DNA of 7,893 nucleotides. Origin: an uncultured bacterium. Its GTDB lineage: Bacteria > Planctomycetota > UBA8108. Numbering within the stretch: position 1 is the first letter of the stretch; each line of letters opens with the position of its first letter. The stretch spans positions 1-7,893 of the forward strand of contig CAJWZY010000092.1 in assembly GCA_913050545.1 (NCBI GenBank). The letters run 5' to 3'. The notes beneath the pieces were generated by a model, which did not search any database, was not told where the DNA came from, and saw only the letters and a list, made by a program, of their open reading frames with translations. The translations under genes and the position numbers were made by a program. This document shows, piece by piece, positions 1 through 6,050 of the stretch.

Positions 1-2442
1 CTGCAGACCCACACGCCTTCCCCGGAAAGTCTGTGGCAGCAAGGAACCATCCCCTGCGGCCTTGAGGCAGCAGCTTCATTCAGCCTGGGAATAGCAACAG
101 CCCATTGGATAGCCGCTCCAGCCCTGGCCGCAGCAGCGATGGCGCTCTGGTTCCGGGGCAAGGTACAAACGACACCGATTATTTCCCGGCTGCCGGCCGC
201 GAATCCCTGTCGCGTAAAGATCGCGTGGCTTTTTGTCCTGCTCTGCCTCGGTTGGATCCGGGCAACATCAGTTGTGCCTGCTGCCACTCCTTTGCGATCT
301 CCCGGGCTGGAGATGCGCCCGAACAAGACCTCCCCTGCACACCCGAACACATTGAGTGGCTCCGTCACTGGAACCATCTGCAATATTCCGGTACTTCGTC
401 AACGAAAGTATTCCTCCGACAGGGCCCCGGTGAGATACGCGGATTTCTCCATCCTTGAGGAGGGCTCAAGCCTCCCCATCCGGGTCGAAGCCGAAATCGC
501 CCCTGGGCAACTTCCTGAGGACATCAAGCCTGGAGCCCGGGTAAAGGTCCTGGGAAAGCTCAGGTTCCCAACAGGCTCGAGGAAGAACACCCCGTATGCG
601 CCCACCATCCACTCGTTTGCGGACTCTCTCTCTTTCCTGCCCACCACGAGGGGCACACCTCTTCCCCCCGTCCTTCAACTTCGCTGGAAAATAATCCGCA
701 CCATCGACCAGCTGTATTCAAGCAGGGGGCTCGGTTTTTTCCACGCCCTCATCACCGGGGAAAAACGATCCCTTGACCGGCAACTGCACCTCGATTTCCT
801 GGACACAGGAACCTCCCATTTCCTGGCCATCAGCGGGCTTCATGTCGGACTTGTCATGCTCTTCGCCATGCGGATACCCTTTCCCCGGCGAATACAACTG
901 GCGATGAGATTGCTTTTGCTTTGCGGCTTCGCCCTCATCAGCGGAGCAAATACACCCGTGCTCAGGGCGGCTCTGATGATAGGTCTCCACATGACGCTGA
1001 AAGCCTCTGCCCGTCGCCCCAGGCCTCTTGATACCCTGGGCTGGACACTGATCATCCTGCTCGCCATAGCTCCCTCTGGCCTGTCCCAGCCGGGTTTCCA
1101 GCTTTCCTTCATCGCCACCGCCGCAATCCTCTGGTGGCATTCAATTCGCGAACGTGAATCGAGACGGCTTCAGTCCCTGACAATTCCAGCTCAACGCTTC
1201 TCGAAAAGGAAGAGGCCCCTGGCTTCACTGGCCCGGATGATCGGTAAAGGCCTGTCGATCGGCCTGATCTCAACTGCAGCGACAACACCGCTGATCGCCG
1301 AATATTTCCAGCGATTCCATCCACTATCACCCCTGCTCTCTCTCTGCCTGTACCCACTGGTAGCCCTGAGCCTCATCCTCGGCCTCATCAGCGTCTTACT
1401 CGGCATGGCCTGTCTGCCTCTTGGGCAGCTGGCAGCCCAACCGGCAATCCTCGGTGCTCAACTTCTATTTGAGCTCCTGCGCTTTTTCACTACACTTCCC
1501 GGGCACTGCTATTACCTGCCCCCTCCAGGCCCCACACCTATCCTGCTTTTCTACCTGGTGCTTGCCTGCGGCATGTCGAAAAAGACACGGAAGGCTGCAG
1601 TAATGCTCGCAATGCTGATCCTGCCGGTACTCCTGGTATTCAACCTGCTTTCAAATACAGGAAGTGGACCTGTTCTCACCCATTTCAACACCCGGGCCGG
1701 ATCTGCTGCCCTGCTTGAAATCCCATCGAGAAAAAAAACTTTCCTGCTCGACGCCTGCGGCGGCACCCCGGCGGCGAGCCAGCGCCTGCTCCATTCAATT
1801 CTGAAAGCAGGACATCGAAGAATCGATGGTGTGTTCCTCACCCATCCACACGCCGACCATGCCGGGGCACTTCCATTGCTCACCGAATCACTCGAGGTGG
1901 GAGAAATTTTCTGTTCCAGCCACTTCGGCCTGAACAAAAAAGGCGAGCAATTACTCGAAGGAGCGCGCAAAAAGGGAATACCACTGACCACAATCAATCG
2001 AGGCGTCCACCTCGACCTGGCAGGAACCGGCGAAATCAACCTGCGGGTCATTTTCCCCTGTGGAACGGAGACCCTGCCCCTGCGCCGGGCAGCCAACGAC
2101 ATCTCCCTGTCTTTCTTTCTCGAATCAAAGCGGCGACGTATTCTTTTCCTTGGCGACCTGGAGGAAGACGGTCTCGCCCGCCTGTTCGGATCAGGCGAAG
2201 AGCTGAGGTCGGATGTGCTCGTCCTGCCACACCACGGCAGAACAAACCGGCTCAACGATCTCCTGCTGACAAAGGTACAACCGCAGGTCGTTGTAATCTC
2301 AGGCGATGGACGAGGAGGGGCCCTGGAGTTTTCAGACAGGCTTGAGCAATCCGGCACAGAAACCTACTCCACCTGGAGAGGAGGCAACATACGCCAGGAG
2401 TGGACGGATTCCGGAATCGCTACGGGTTACCAGGAGCGGTAA
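1..2442 (+). CDS. comEC: ComEC/Rec2 family DNA internalisation channel protein (5' partial)
   Basis: Inner-membrane channel that carries single-stranded DNA into the cytoplasm during natural transformation. The frame is open to the left edge and gives 813 visible residues. The first ATG, at 139, falls inside a hydrophobic segment (visible residues about 23-51) and no in-frame ATG, GTG or TTG precedes it, so the real start is outside the window. Order seen: two N-terminal membrane helices, an OB-like DUF4131 region (about residues 105-205), then the polytopic Competence domain with GTSHFLAISGLHVG (from 270), SGANTPVLRAALM (from 314), QPGFQLSF (363-370) and a TTPLIAEYFQRF-type motif. A C-terminal metallo-beta-lactamase-like domain carries HPHADH (615-620), LFLGD (Asp 719) and LPHHGR (His 744-745). 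All family landmarks are present, so the gene looks intact. Its stop lies six bases from the stop of the opposing small membrane protein gene. No other competence gene is visible, so actual transformability is not shown. Confidence 0.95.
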   Translation: MQTHTPSPESLWQQGTIPCGLEAAASFSLGIATAHWIAAPALAAAAMALWFRGKVQTTPIISRLPAANPCRVKIAWLFVLLCLGWIRATSVVPAATPLRSPGLEMRPNKTSPAHPNTLSGSVTGTICNIPVLRQRKYSSDRAPVRYADFSILEEGSSLPIRVEAEIAPGQLPEDIKPGARVKVLGKLRFPTGSRKNTPYAPTIHSFADSLSFLPTTRGTPLPPVLQLRWKIIRTIDQLYSSRGLGFFHALITGEKRSLDRQLHLDFLDTGTSHFLAISGLHVGLVMLFAMRIPFPRRIQLAMRLLLLCGFALISGANTPVLRAALMIGLHMTLKASARRPRPLDTLGWTLIILLAIAPSGLSQPGFQLSFIATAAILWWHSIRERESRRLQSLTIPAQRFSKRKRPLASLARMIGKGLSIGLISTAATTPLIAEYFQRFHPLSPLLSLCLYPLVALSLILGLISVLLGMACLPLGQLAAQPAILGAQLLFELLRFFTTLPGHCYYLPPPGPTPILLFYLVLACGMSKKTRKAAVMLAMLILPVLLVFNLLSNTGSGPVLTHFNTRAGSAALLEIPSRKKTFLLDACGGTPAASQRLLHSILKAGHRRIDGVFLTHPHADHAGALPLLTESLEVGEIFCSSHFGLNKKGEQLLEGARKKGIPLTTINRGVHLDLAGTGEINLRVIFPCGTETLPLRRAANDISLSFFLESKRRRILFLGDLEEDGLARLFGSGEELRSDVLVLPHHGRTNRLNDLLLTKVQPQVVVISGDGRGGALEFSDRLEQSGTETYSTWRGGNIRQEWTDSGIATGYQER

Positions 2443-2448
2443 TACGCC

Positions 2449-2742
2449 CTAGCTCTTCCTGTCCGATCCAGCCACGTGTTGCACGAGTTTTCGCACGAGC
2501 TTTTTGTGAGCGGCGATCGCCCAGCCGGAAGCGATTCTCTCGACCGTGCTGAGGGCCACGTACACCAGGCTCGCCCAGAAAACGACCACTGGAGAAACCT
2601 CCTTCAGCAGCGCGAACACAAGCAGGGAACATAAAATCGCCCCAACCAGGAGCTGCACAAGAACCCCACCGGATCCCCGGCCGGGTTCGCCGGCTTTCTC
2701 CATGAGGATCTTCTCAAGCGGTGAAAATTCGATCTGTTTCAT
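2449..2742 (-). CDS. Small two-helix membrane protein of unknown function
   Basis: I do not recognise this 97-residue protein. It has a polar, mixed-charge N-terminal part (residues 1-26) with a glycine-rich turn (GRGSGG), a strongly hydrophobic segment at about 27-46, a very short linker (KEVS), a second hydrophobic segment at about 51-66, and a basic C-terminal tail containing KKLVRKLVQ. The likely topology is a helical hairpin with both ends in the cytoplasm; this is inferred from charge distribution. The ATG at 2742 is preceded by AGAGGT (2751-2756) at an 8-base spacing, which supports it as a real translated gene. It starts 24 bases after the mtnA stop, so it is probably the last gene of the minus-strand operon. 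It ends with TAG six bases from the comEC stop. No enzymatic motif or signal-peptidase site is evident. Confidence 0.75.
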   Translation of the reverse strand: MKQIEFSPLEKILMEKAGEPGRGSGGVLVQLLVGAILCSLLVFALLKEVSPVVVFWASLVYVALSTVERIASGWAIAAHKKLVRKLVQHVAGSDRKS

Positions 2743-2766
2743 TTCGTATGACCTCTTCGAGCAATC

Positions 2767-3879
2767 TCATCCATGTGTTCCGGACGTCCTGATCAACCTA
2801 GCAATGTTCCTCTTGTAGGGAGCCTCCAGCAGTCCCTGCTCGGTAATAAATCCGGTCACATAGCGCGCCGGAGTGACATCGAAGGCCGGGTTGTAAACAC
2901 CGACCCCCCGGGGCATAGACCGCGAACCAAACGGCTCGGCAACCTCAGCCGCCTCTCGCTGCTCAATAGGAATTTCCTCTCCACTGGCAGTATGCGGGTC
3001 GAAGGTCGTGCTGGGGGCAGCGACATAAAAAGGAATTCCATGCTCTCGAGCGAGCACCGCAACCCCATAGGTACCGATCTTGTTGGCAACATCTCCGTTG
3101 GCCGCAATCCTGTCAGCGCCGACAACCACGCACTGAACCTGGCCACTCCCCATCAGGGAAGCAGCGGCGTTGTCACAGGCGACCGTAACCTCGATACCAG
3201 CCTCGTTCAATTCCCAGCTGGTCAGCCGGGCCCCCTGCAGAAGTGGCCGTGTCTCATCCGCATAGACCCTGATCTTCTTCCCCCCCTGCACTGCACAATA
3301 GATCACGGCAAGGGCCGTACCCATTCCCCCTGTAGCCAGGGAGCCGGCATTGCAATGTGTCAGAACACTCCAGCCGCTGCGAAGCAACCGGCCTCCATGT
3401 TCTCCGATCGCCCTGCACAAGGACCGGTCTTCTTCATGGATCTCGAGCGCCTCCTGCAGGAGCGCCTTGAGGAGGTCGCGGGGAGCCAGCTTCCTGGCGG
3501 CGAGCTCCTCAGCCCGGGCAGACATCCTCTCCAATGACCAGAACAGGTTCACTGCCGTCGGGCGTGACTCCGCCAGGCCTTTCTTGACCTTCGCAAGACT
3601 TCGCTTGAACGCTGCGGGCGTCGCAAGCTTCTCTTCTCTCAACCCCAGGACCATACCATAAGCCGCCGCGACCCCGATCGCCGGCGCTCCGCGTACTGCC
3701 AGGCGCTGGATCGCGTCGATCACCACCGGCATATTACGAATGCGCAGGAACTTCACCCGGCCAGGCAAAAGTGTCTGGTCCAGCAGGGAAAGATAACCCC
3801 CGGGACCGCCAACCCAGCGGAGAGTGCCCGGGACAGCCGAGCCTGGATCCCGGCCCTTCCGGGATGCCCGCTCGCTCAT
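2767..3879 (-). CDS. mtnA: S-methyl-5-thioribose-1-phosphate isomerase
   Basis: Cytoplasmic methionine-salvage enzyme converting methylthioribose-1-phosphate to methylthioribulose-1-phosphate. The 370-residue product matches the aIF2B/MtnA family along its length: LLDQTLLPG (32-40), RGAPAIGVAAAYG (63-75), LTHCNAGSLATGG (173-185), YADETRPLLQGARLT (206-220), GADRIAANGD (254-263), NKIGT (266-270) and NPAFDVTPARYVTGFIT (330-346). The catalytic cysteine (C176) and aspartate (D256) expected of the isomerase are present, which favours MtnA over a regulatory eIF2B-like subunit. The start ATG overlaps the purE stop as ATGA, with a modest AAGGG about 6 bases upstream; translational coupling to purE is likely. 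The N-terminus is about 15-18 residues longer than many homologues, but no internal start codon precedes the conserved region. Other methionine-salvage genes are not in view. A ribose-1,5-bisphosphate isomerase role is a less likely alternative. Confidence 0.94.
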   Translation of the reverse strand: MSERASRKGRDPGSAVPGTLRWVGGPGGYLSLLDQTLLPGRVKFLRIRNMPVVIDAIQRLAVRGAPAIGVAAAYGMVLGLREEKLATPAAFKRSLAKVKKGLAESRPTAVNLFWSLERMSARAEELAARKLAPRDLLKALLQEALEIHEEDRSLCRAIGEHGGRLLRSGWSVLTHCNAGSLATGGMGTALAVIYCAVQGGKKIRVYADETRPLLQGARLTSWELNEAGIEVTVACDNAAASLMGSGQVQCVVVGADRIAANGDVANKIGTYGVAVLAREHGIPFYVAAPSTTFDPHTASGEEIPIEQREAAEVAEPFGSRSMPRGVGVYNPAFDVTPARYVTGFITEQGLLEAPYKRNIARLIRTSGTHG

Positions 3880-4385
3880 GAGAGCCCTTCGCTCTCCAAA
3901 CGTTTCTGGGCCCTGGCGTCCTTGGCCTCCACCTGCTCGACAAGACGCTCCTTATAGGAGGCCATTGCCTCTGCAAGACGGTCATCGGAAAGCGCCAGCA
4001 TCTGCACGGCCAGGATCGCCGCGTTCTGGGCCCCGTTGACCGCGACAGTCGCCACGGGAACTCCCGGCGGCATCTGGACGGTCGCATAGAGCGCGTCGAC
4101 GCCGTGCAGGGCTCCGTTCTCAATAGGAACACCTATAACCGGCAGGGTTGTCTTCGCCGCCAGGGCGCCTGCGAGATGGGCCGCGCCACCAGCCCCCCCG
4201 ATGATAACCCGGAAGCCTTTCTCGCGGGCGCCGGCCGCCAGCCCCAGGGCCTTCTCAGGTGAGCGATGCACGGAGCAAACACACACCTCGTAGCCAACCT
4301 CGAACTCCTTGAGACATTTGAGAGATGCCGCCATGACACCAAGATCCGAGTCACTTCCCATCAGGATCAGGACCTGCTTACTCAT
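3876..4385 (-). CDS. purE: N5-carboxyaminoimidazole ribonucleotide mutase (PurE)
   Basis: De novo purine synthesis enzyme that forms 4-carboxyaminoimidazole ribonucleotide (CAIR), the substrate of PurC encoded just upstream in the operon. The 169-residue product has the PurE phosphate-binding start MGSDSD (9-14), SVHRSP (38-43) containing the catalytic histidine H40, GGAGGAAHLAG (63-73), GVP (85-87), QMPPGVPVATVAV (104-116) and GAQNAAILA (118-126). Length and motif set suit a bacterial class I mutase, which normally works with PurK; no purK is visible here, so direct use of CO2 (class II) cannot be excluded from sequence alone. HLAG differs from the more usual HLPG. The ATG at 4385 has GAGGTGA (4393-4399) with 7-base spacing. 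The C-terminal tail (about 145-169) is charged and probably helical. The TGA stop overlaps the mtnA start by four bases. Confidence 0.95.
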   Translation of the reverse strand: MSKQVLILMGSDSDLGVMAASLKCLKEFEVGYEVCVCSVHRSPEKALGLAAGAREKGFRVIIGGAGGAAHLAGALAAKTTLPVIGVPIENGALHGVDALYATVQMPPGVPVATVAVNGAQNAAILAVQMLALSDDRLAEAMASYKERLVEQVEAKDARAQKRLESEGLS

Positions 4386-4443
4386 TTCTAACTCACCTCG
4401 ATCGCTAATTTGTTTCTTCTTCTATCCAGTCACCCGGAGCTCC

Positions 4444-5352
4444 TCAGCTCCAGTCCTGGCCTGTCAACAGCTCGAATATCTCCCGGTATTTCGAGGTCGT
4501 ATAAGACGTAACCTCCTCGGGGAGATTGGGTGCCGGGGGAGCTTTGTCCCAGTCAGTCGACAAGAGGTGGTCACGCACAAACTGCTTGTCAAAGGATGGC
4601 TGTGACTTGCCCGGCTCGTAGAGATCCATCGGCCAGAACCTTGAAGAATCCGGGGTAAGGACCTCATCTGCCAGGACAAGCTCTCCGGTTGAAGGACGCA
4701 CACCCCATTCAAACTTGGTATCGGCGATGATAATCCCGCGGGTGCGGGCGTACTCAGCAGCCTTGAAGTAGACATCCAGGCTCTTCTGCTTCATCTCATC
4801 AGCCCGCTCCTGGCCCAGGATTTCCACCATGGTCTCGAAGGGGATGTTCTCATCATGGCCTTCTTCGGCCTTGGTAGATGGCGTGAAAATCGGCTCGGGA
4901 AGCTGGCTTGAATTGACGAGCCCTTCCGGTAGCGGGATCTTGCAGACGGTTCCATGTTCCTGGTACTCAGCCCATCCTGAGCCCGCAAGGTAACCACGAA
5001 CGATGCACTCAACAGGCTGAATCTCGAGCTTCTCAACAATCATGAAACGACCGCGCAGCTGTTCAGCCTGCGGTGCGCAGCTCTCGGGAAGGTCCGCGAC
5101 ATCAGCTGAGATGAGGTGATGGTCAACACCCAGCAGGTCGAACCAGAACAGCGACAGCTGGGTCAGGATCCGGCCCTTGTCCTGGATCCCGTCAGGCAAT
5201 ACGACATCAAAGGCGGAGAGCCGGTCAGTCGCCACGATCAGGTAGCTCTCTCCGAGATCGTAAAGATCTCTTACTTTTCCACGCCGAATCAGGTTGGCAG
5301 CGGGTATCTCTGATTCTCGGATTATCGAAGATGTTCCTTCAGCAGGACTCAT
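4444..5352 (-). CDS. purC: Phosphoribosylaminoimidazole-succinocarboxamide synthase (SAICAR synthetase)
   Basis: ATP-dependent ligase joining aspartate to CAIR to give SAICAR, the step after PurE in purine synthesis. The 302-residue product is of the longer, yeast Ade1-like form rather than the roughly 240-residue E. coli form. Motifs in order: RRGKVRDLYD (23-32, nucleotide-binding loop), ATDRLSAFDVVLPDGI (41-56), VECIVRGYLAGSGW (114-127), FTPSTKAEEGHDENI (156-170), IIIADTKFEWG (207-217), DEVLTPDSSRFWP (229-241) and QPSFDKQFVRD (251-261). All expected substrate-contact segments are present. The ATG at 5352 is preceded by GAGGAG (5358-5363) with 5-base spacing. It lies 83 bases downstream of ruvC and 58 bases upstream of purE. 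A purC-purE pair is a common arrangement and supports co-expression of adjacent pathway steps. Confidence 0.96.
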   Translation of the reverse strand: MSPAEGTSSIIRESEIPAANLIRRGKVRDLYDLGESYLIVATDRLSAFDVVLPDGIQDKGRILTQLSLFWFDLLGVDHHLISADVADLPESCAPQAEQLRGRFMIVEKLEIQPVECIVRGYLAGSGWAEYQEHGTVCKIPLPEGLVNSSQLPEPIFTPSTKAEEGHDENIPFETMVEILGQERADEMKQKSLDVYFKAAEYARTRGIIIADTKFEWGVRPSTGELVLADEVLTPDSSRFWPMDLYEPGKSQPSFDKQFVRDHLLSTDWDKAPPAPNLPEEVTSYTTSKYREIFELLTGQDWS

Positions 5353-5435
5353 TTCTACTCCTCGTTCATTTCTCTGGGGGAAATAAATTCAAAACCCTTC
5401 CCCGTACATAACCACCGCCACCACGCGGTTCAGCG

Positions 5436-5951
5436 TCAACTTGTGGACAGGTCGATACGCCGGAGGCCCTGAGCATAACAGAAAGCTATCGCCAAGGCAT
5501 CCGTCACATCCTGAGGATGCGGAGGTTCAGCCAGGTTCAGCAGCCGGGTCATCATTGACTGCACCTGGGACTTCGACGCCTGGCCACTTCCCGTAACGGA
5601 CTTCTTGATCCTGGTGGCCGCGTATTCCTCGATCTCGAGGTTATGCAGGGAGCCGACAAGAAGCCCGACTCCCCTGGCCTCACCAACCTTCATAACGCTG
5701 TCGAAACTCCTGCCATGGAAGATCTTCTCAACCGCCAGCACCCCGGGGCGATGCTCCCTGACAATCTCATCGAGAGCCTCGTAGAGATTACGCAGCCTTT
5801 GCGGGATCGCGATTTTACCGCCGGACGGCTGGAGACGGATCGCGCCGTAAGAGACCACCGAGAGCTCCCCCCCGGCTCCGGCATCAATGATTCCATAGCC
5901 GGAAATGCGGGTACCCGGGTCAAAACCAAGAATACGAACGCTCTCAGGCAT
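5436..5951 (-). CDS. ruvC: Crossover junction endodeoxyribonuclease RuvC
   Basis: Dimeric, Mg-dependent nuclease that resolves Holliday junctions made during recombination and repair, acting with RuvAB. I chose the ATG at 5951 (171 residues) rather than the upstream in-frame ATG at 6017. The protein then begins MPESVRILGFDPG, as RuvC normally does, and a strong GGGAGGAG sits 7 bases upstream; the extra 22 residues of the longer frame are not RuvC-like. The four acidic catalytic positions are visible: D11 in GFDPGTRISGYG, E75 in AVEKIF, and D148 and D151 in HPQDVTDALAIAFCYA. ARGVGLL, AATRIKKSVTGSGQASK and the other family segments are also present, and the length is typical. ruvA and ruvB are not beside it; it lies between der and purC, so it is not in a ruvCAB cluster. 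Confidence 0.95.
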   Translation of the reverse strand: MPESVRILGFDPGTRISGYGIIDAGAGGELSVVSYGAIRLQPSGGKIAIPQRLRNLYEALDEIVREHRPGVLAVEKIFHGRSFDSVMKVGEARGVGLLVGSLHNLEIEEYAATRIKKSVTGSGQASKSQVQSMMTRLLNLAEPPHPQDVTDALAIAFCYAQGLRRIDLSTS

Positions 5952-5958
5952 CAGCTGT

Positions 5959-5966
5959 CTCCTCCC
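5959..5966 (-). promoter_or_regulatory. Ribosome binding site that fixes the ruvC start
   Basis: On the minus strand this reads GGGAGGAG, a near-perfect anti-16S complement. It ends seven bases before the ATG at 5951. The alternative upstream ATG at 6017 has no comparable purine-rich site, so this element favours the shorter RuvC. Confidence 0.85.
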
Positions 5967-5993
5967 TGGAAAGTCCATCCGCTGTCGCGCGAG

Positions 5994-6022
5994 ATTGTAA
6001 CTGCCCCGCACTTGCATGCATA
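5994..6022 (-). promoter_or_regulatory. Candidate sigma70-type promoter for ruvC
   Basis: On the minus strand, TACAAT (5994-5999) matches the -10 consensus at five of six positions. At a 17-base spacing lies TATGCA (6017-6022), only about three of six matches to a -35. Initiation would fall near 5987, giving a leader of about 35 bases before the ruvC ATG. The der-ruvC gap is among the largest in the minus-strand gene run, which leaves room for an internal promoter. An 8-base palindrome TGCATGCA (6013-6020) overlaps the -35 region. The weak -35 keeps this tentative. Confidence 0.3.
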
Positions 6023-6050
6023 GACAGAGTCTGCGAACCGGGCGTCCTGT

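Noticed and set aside
105..458. A 117-codon plus-strand frame overlapping the comEC 5' region.
   Set aside because: It is out of frame with comEC, polar and motif-free, while the comEC frame encodes the expected membrane helix and OB-like segment there.
1551..2357. A 268-codon minus-strand open frame opposite the comEC C-terminal domain.
   Set aside because: Its product is Ser/Arg/Pro-rich low-complexity sequence typical of an antisense shadow, and the plus strand holds the intact metallo-beta-lactamase domain.
2773..3537. A 254-codon plus-strand open frame opposite mtnA.
   Set aside because: It has no recognisable motif and lies fully antisense to a complete MtnA with catalytic residues.
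4436..4451. Inverted repeat GGAGCT-CCTC-AGCTCC at the purC stop.
   Set aside because: The stem is only six base pairs and no T-run follows on either strand, so it is not a convincing intrinsic terminator.
5414..5429. Short inverted repeat ACCGC...GCGGT after ruvC.
   Set aside because: A five-base-pair stem without an adjacent T-run; likely chance in GC-rich sequence.
5405..5440. TTGACG on the minus strand at the ruvC stop with TTATGT downstream, as a purC promoter.
   Set aside because: The spacing between the hexamers is about 22 bases, too long for a standard sigma70 promoter, and the -10 match is poor.
5522..5540. Tandem repeat of AGGTTCAGC within ruvC.
   Set aside because: Two copies only, inside a conserved coding region; no sign of a repeat element.
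5436..6017. Longer ruvC call starting at 6017.
   Set aside because: The extra 22 N-terminal residues are not RuvC-like and the strong ribosome binding site is placed for the ATG at 5951.
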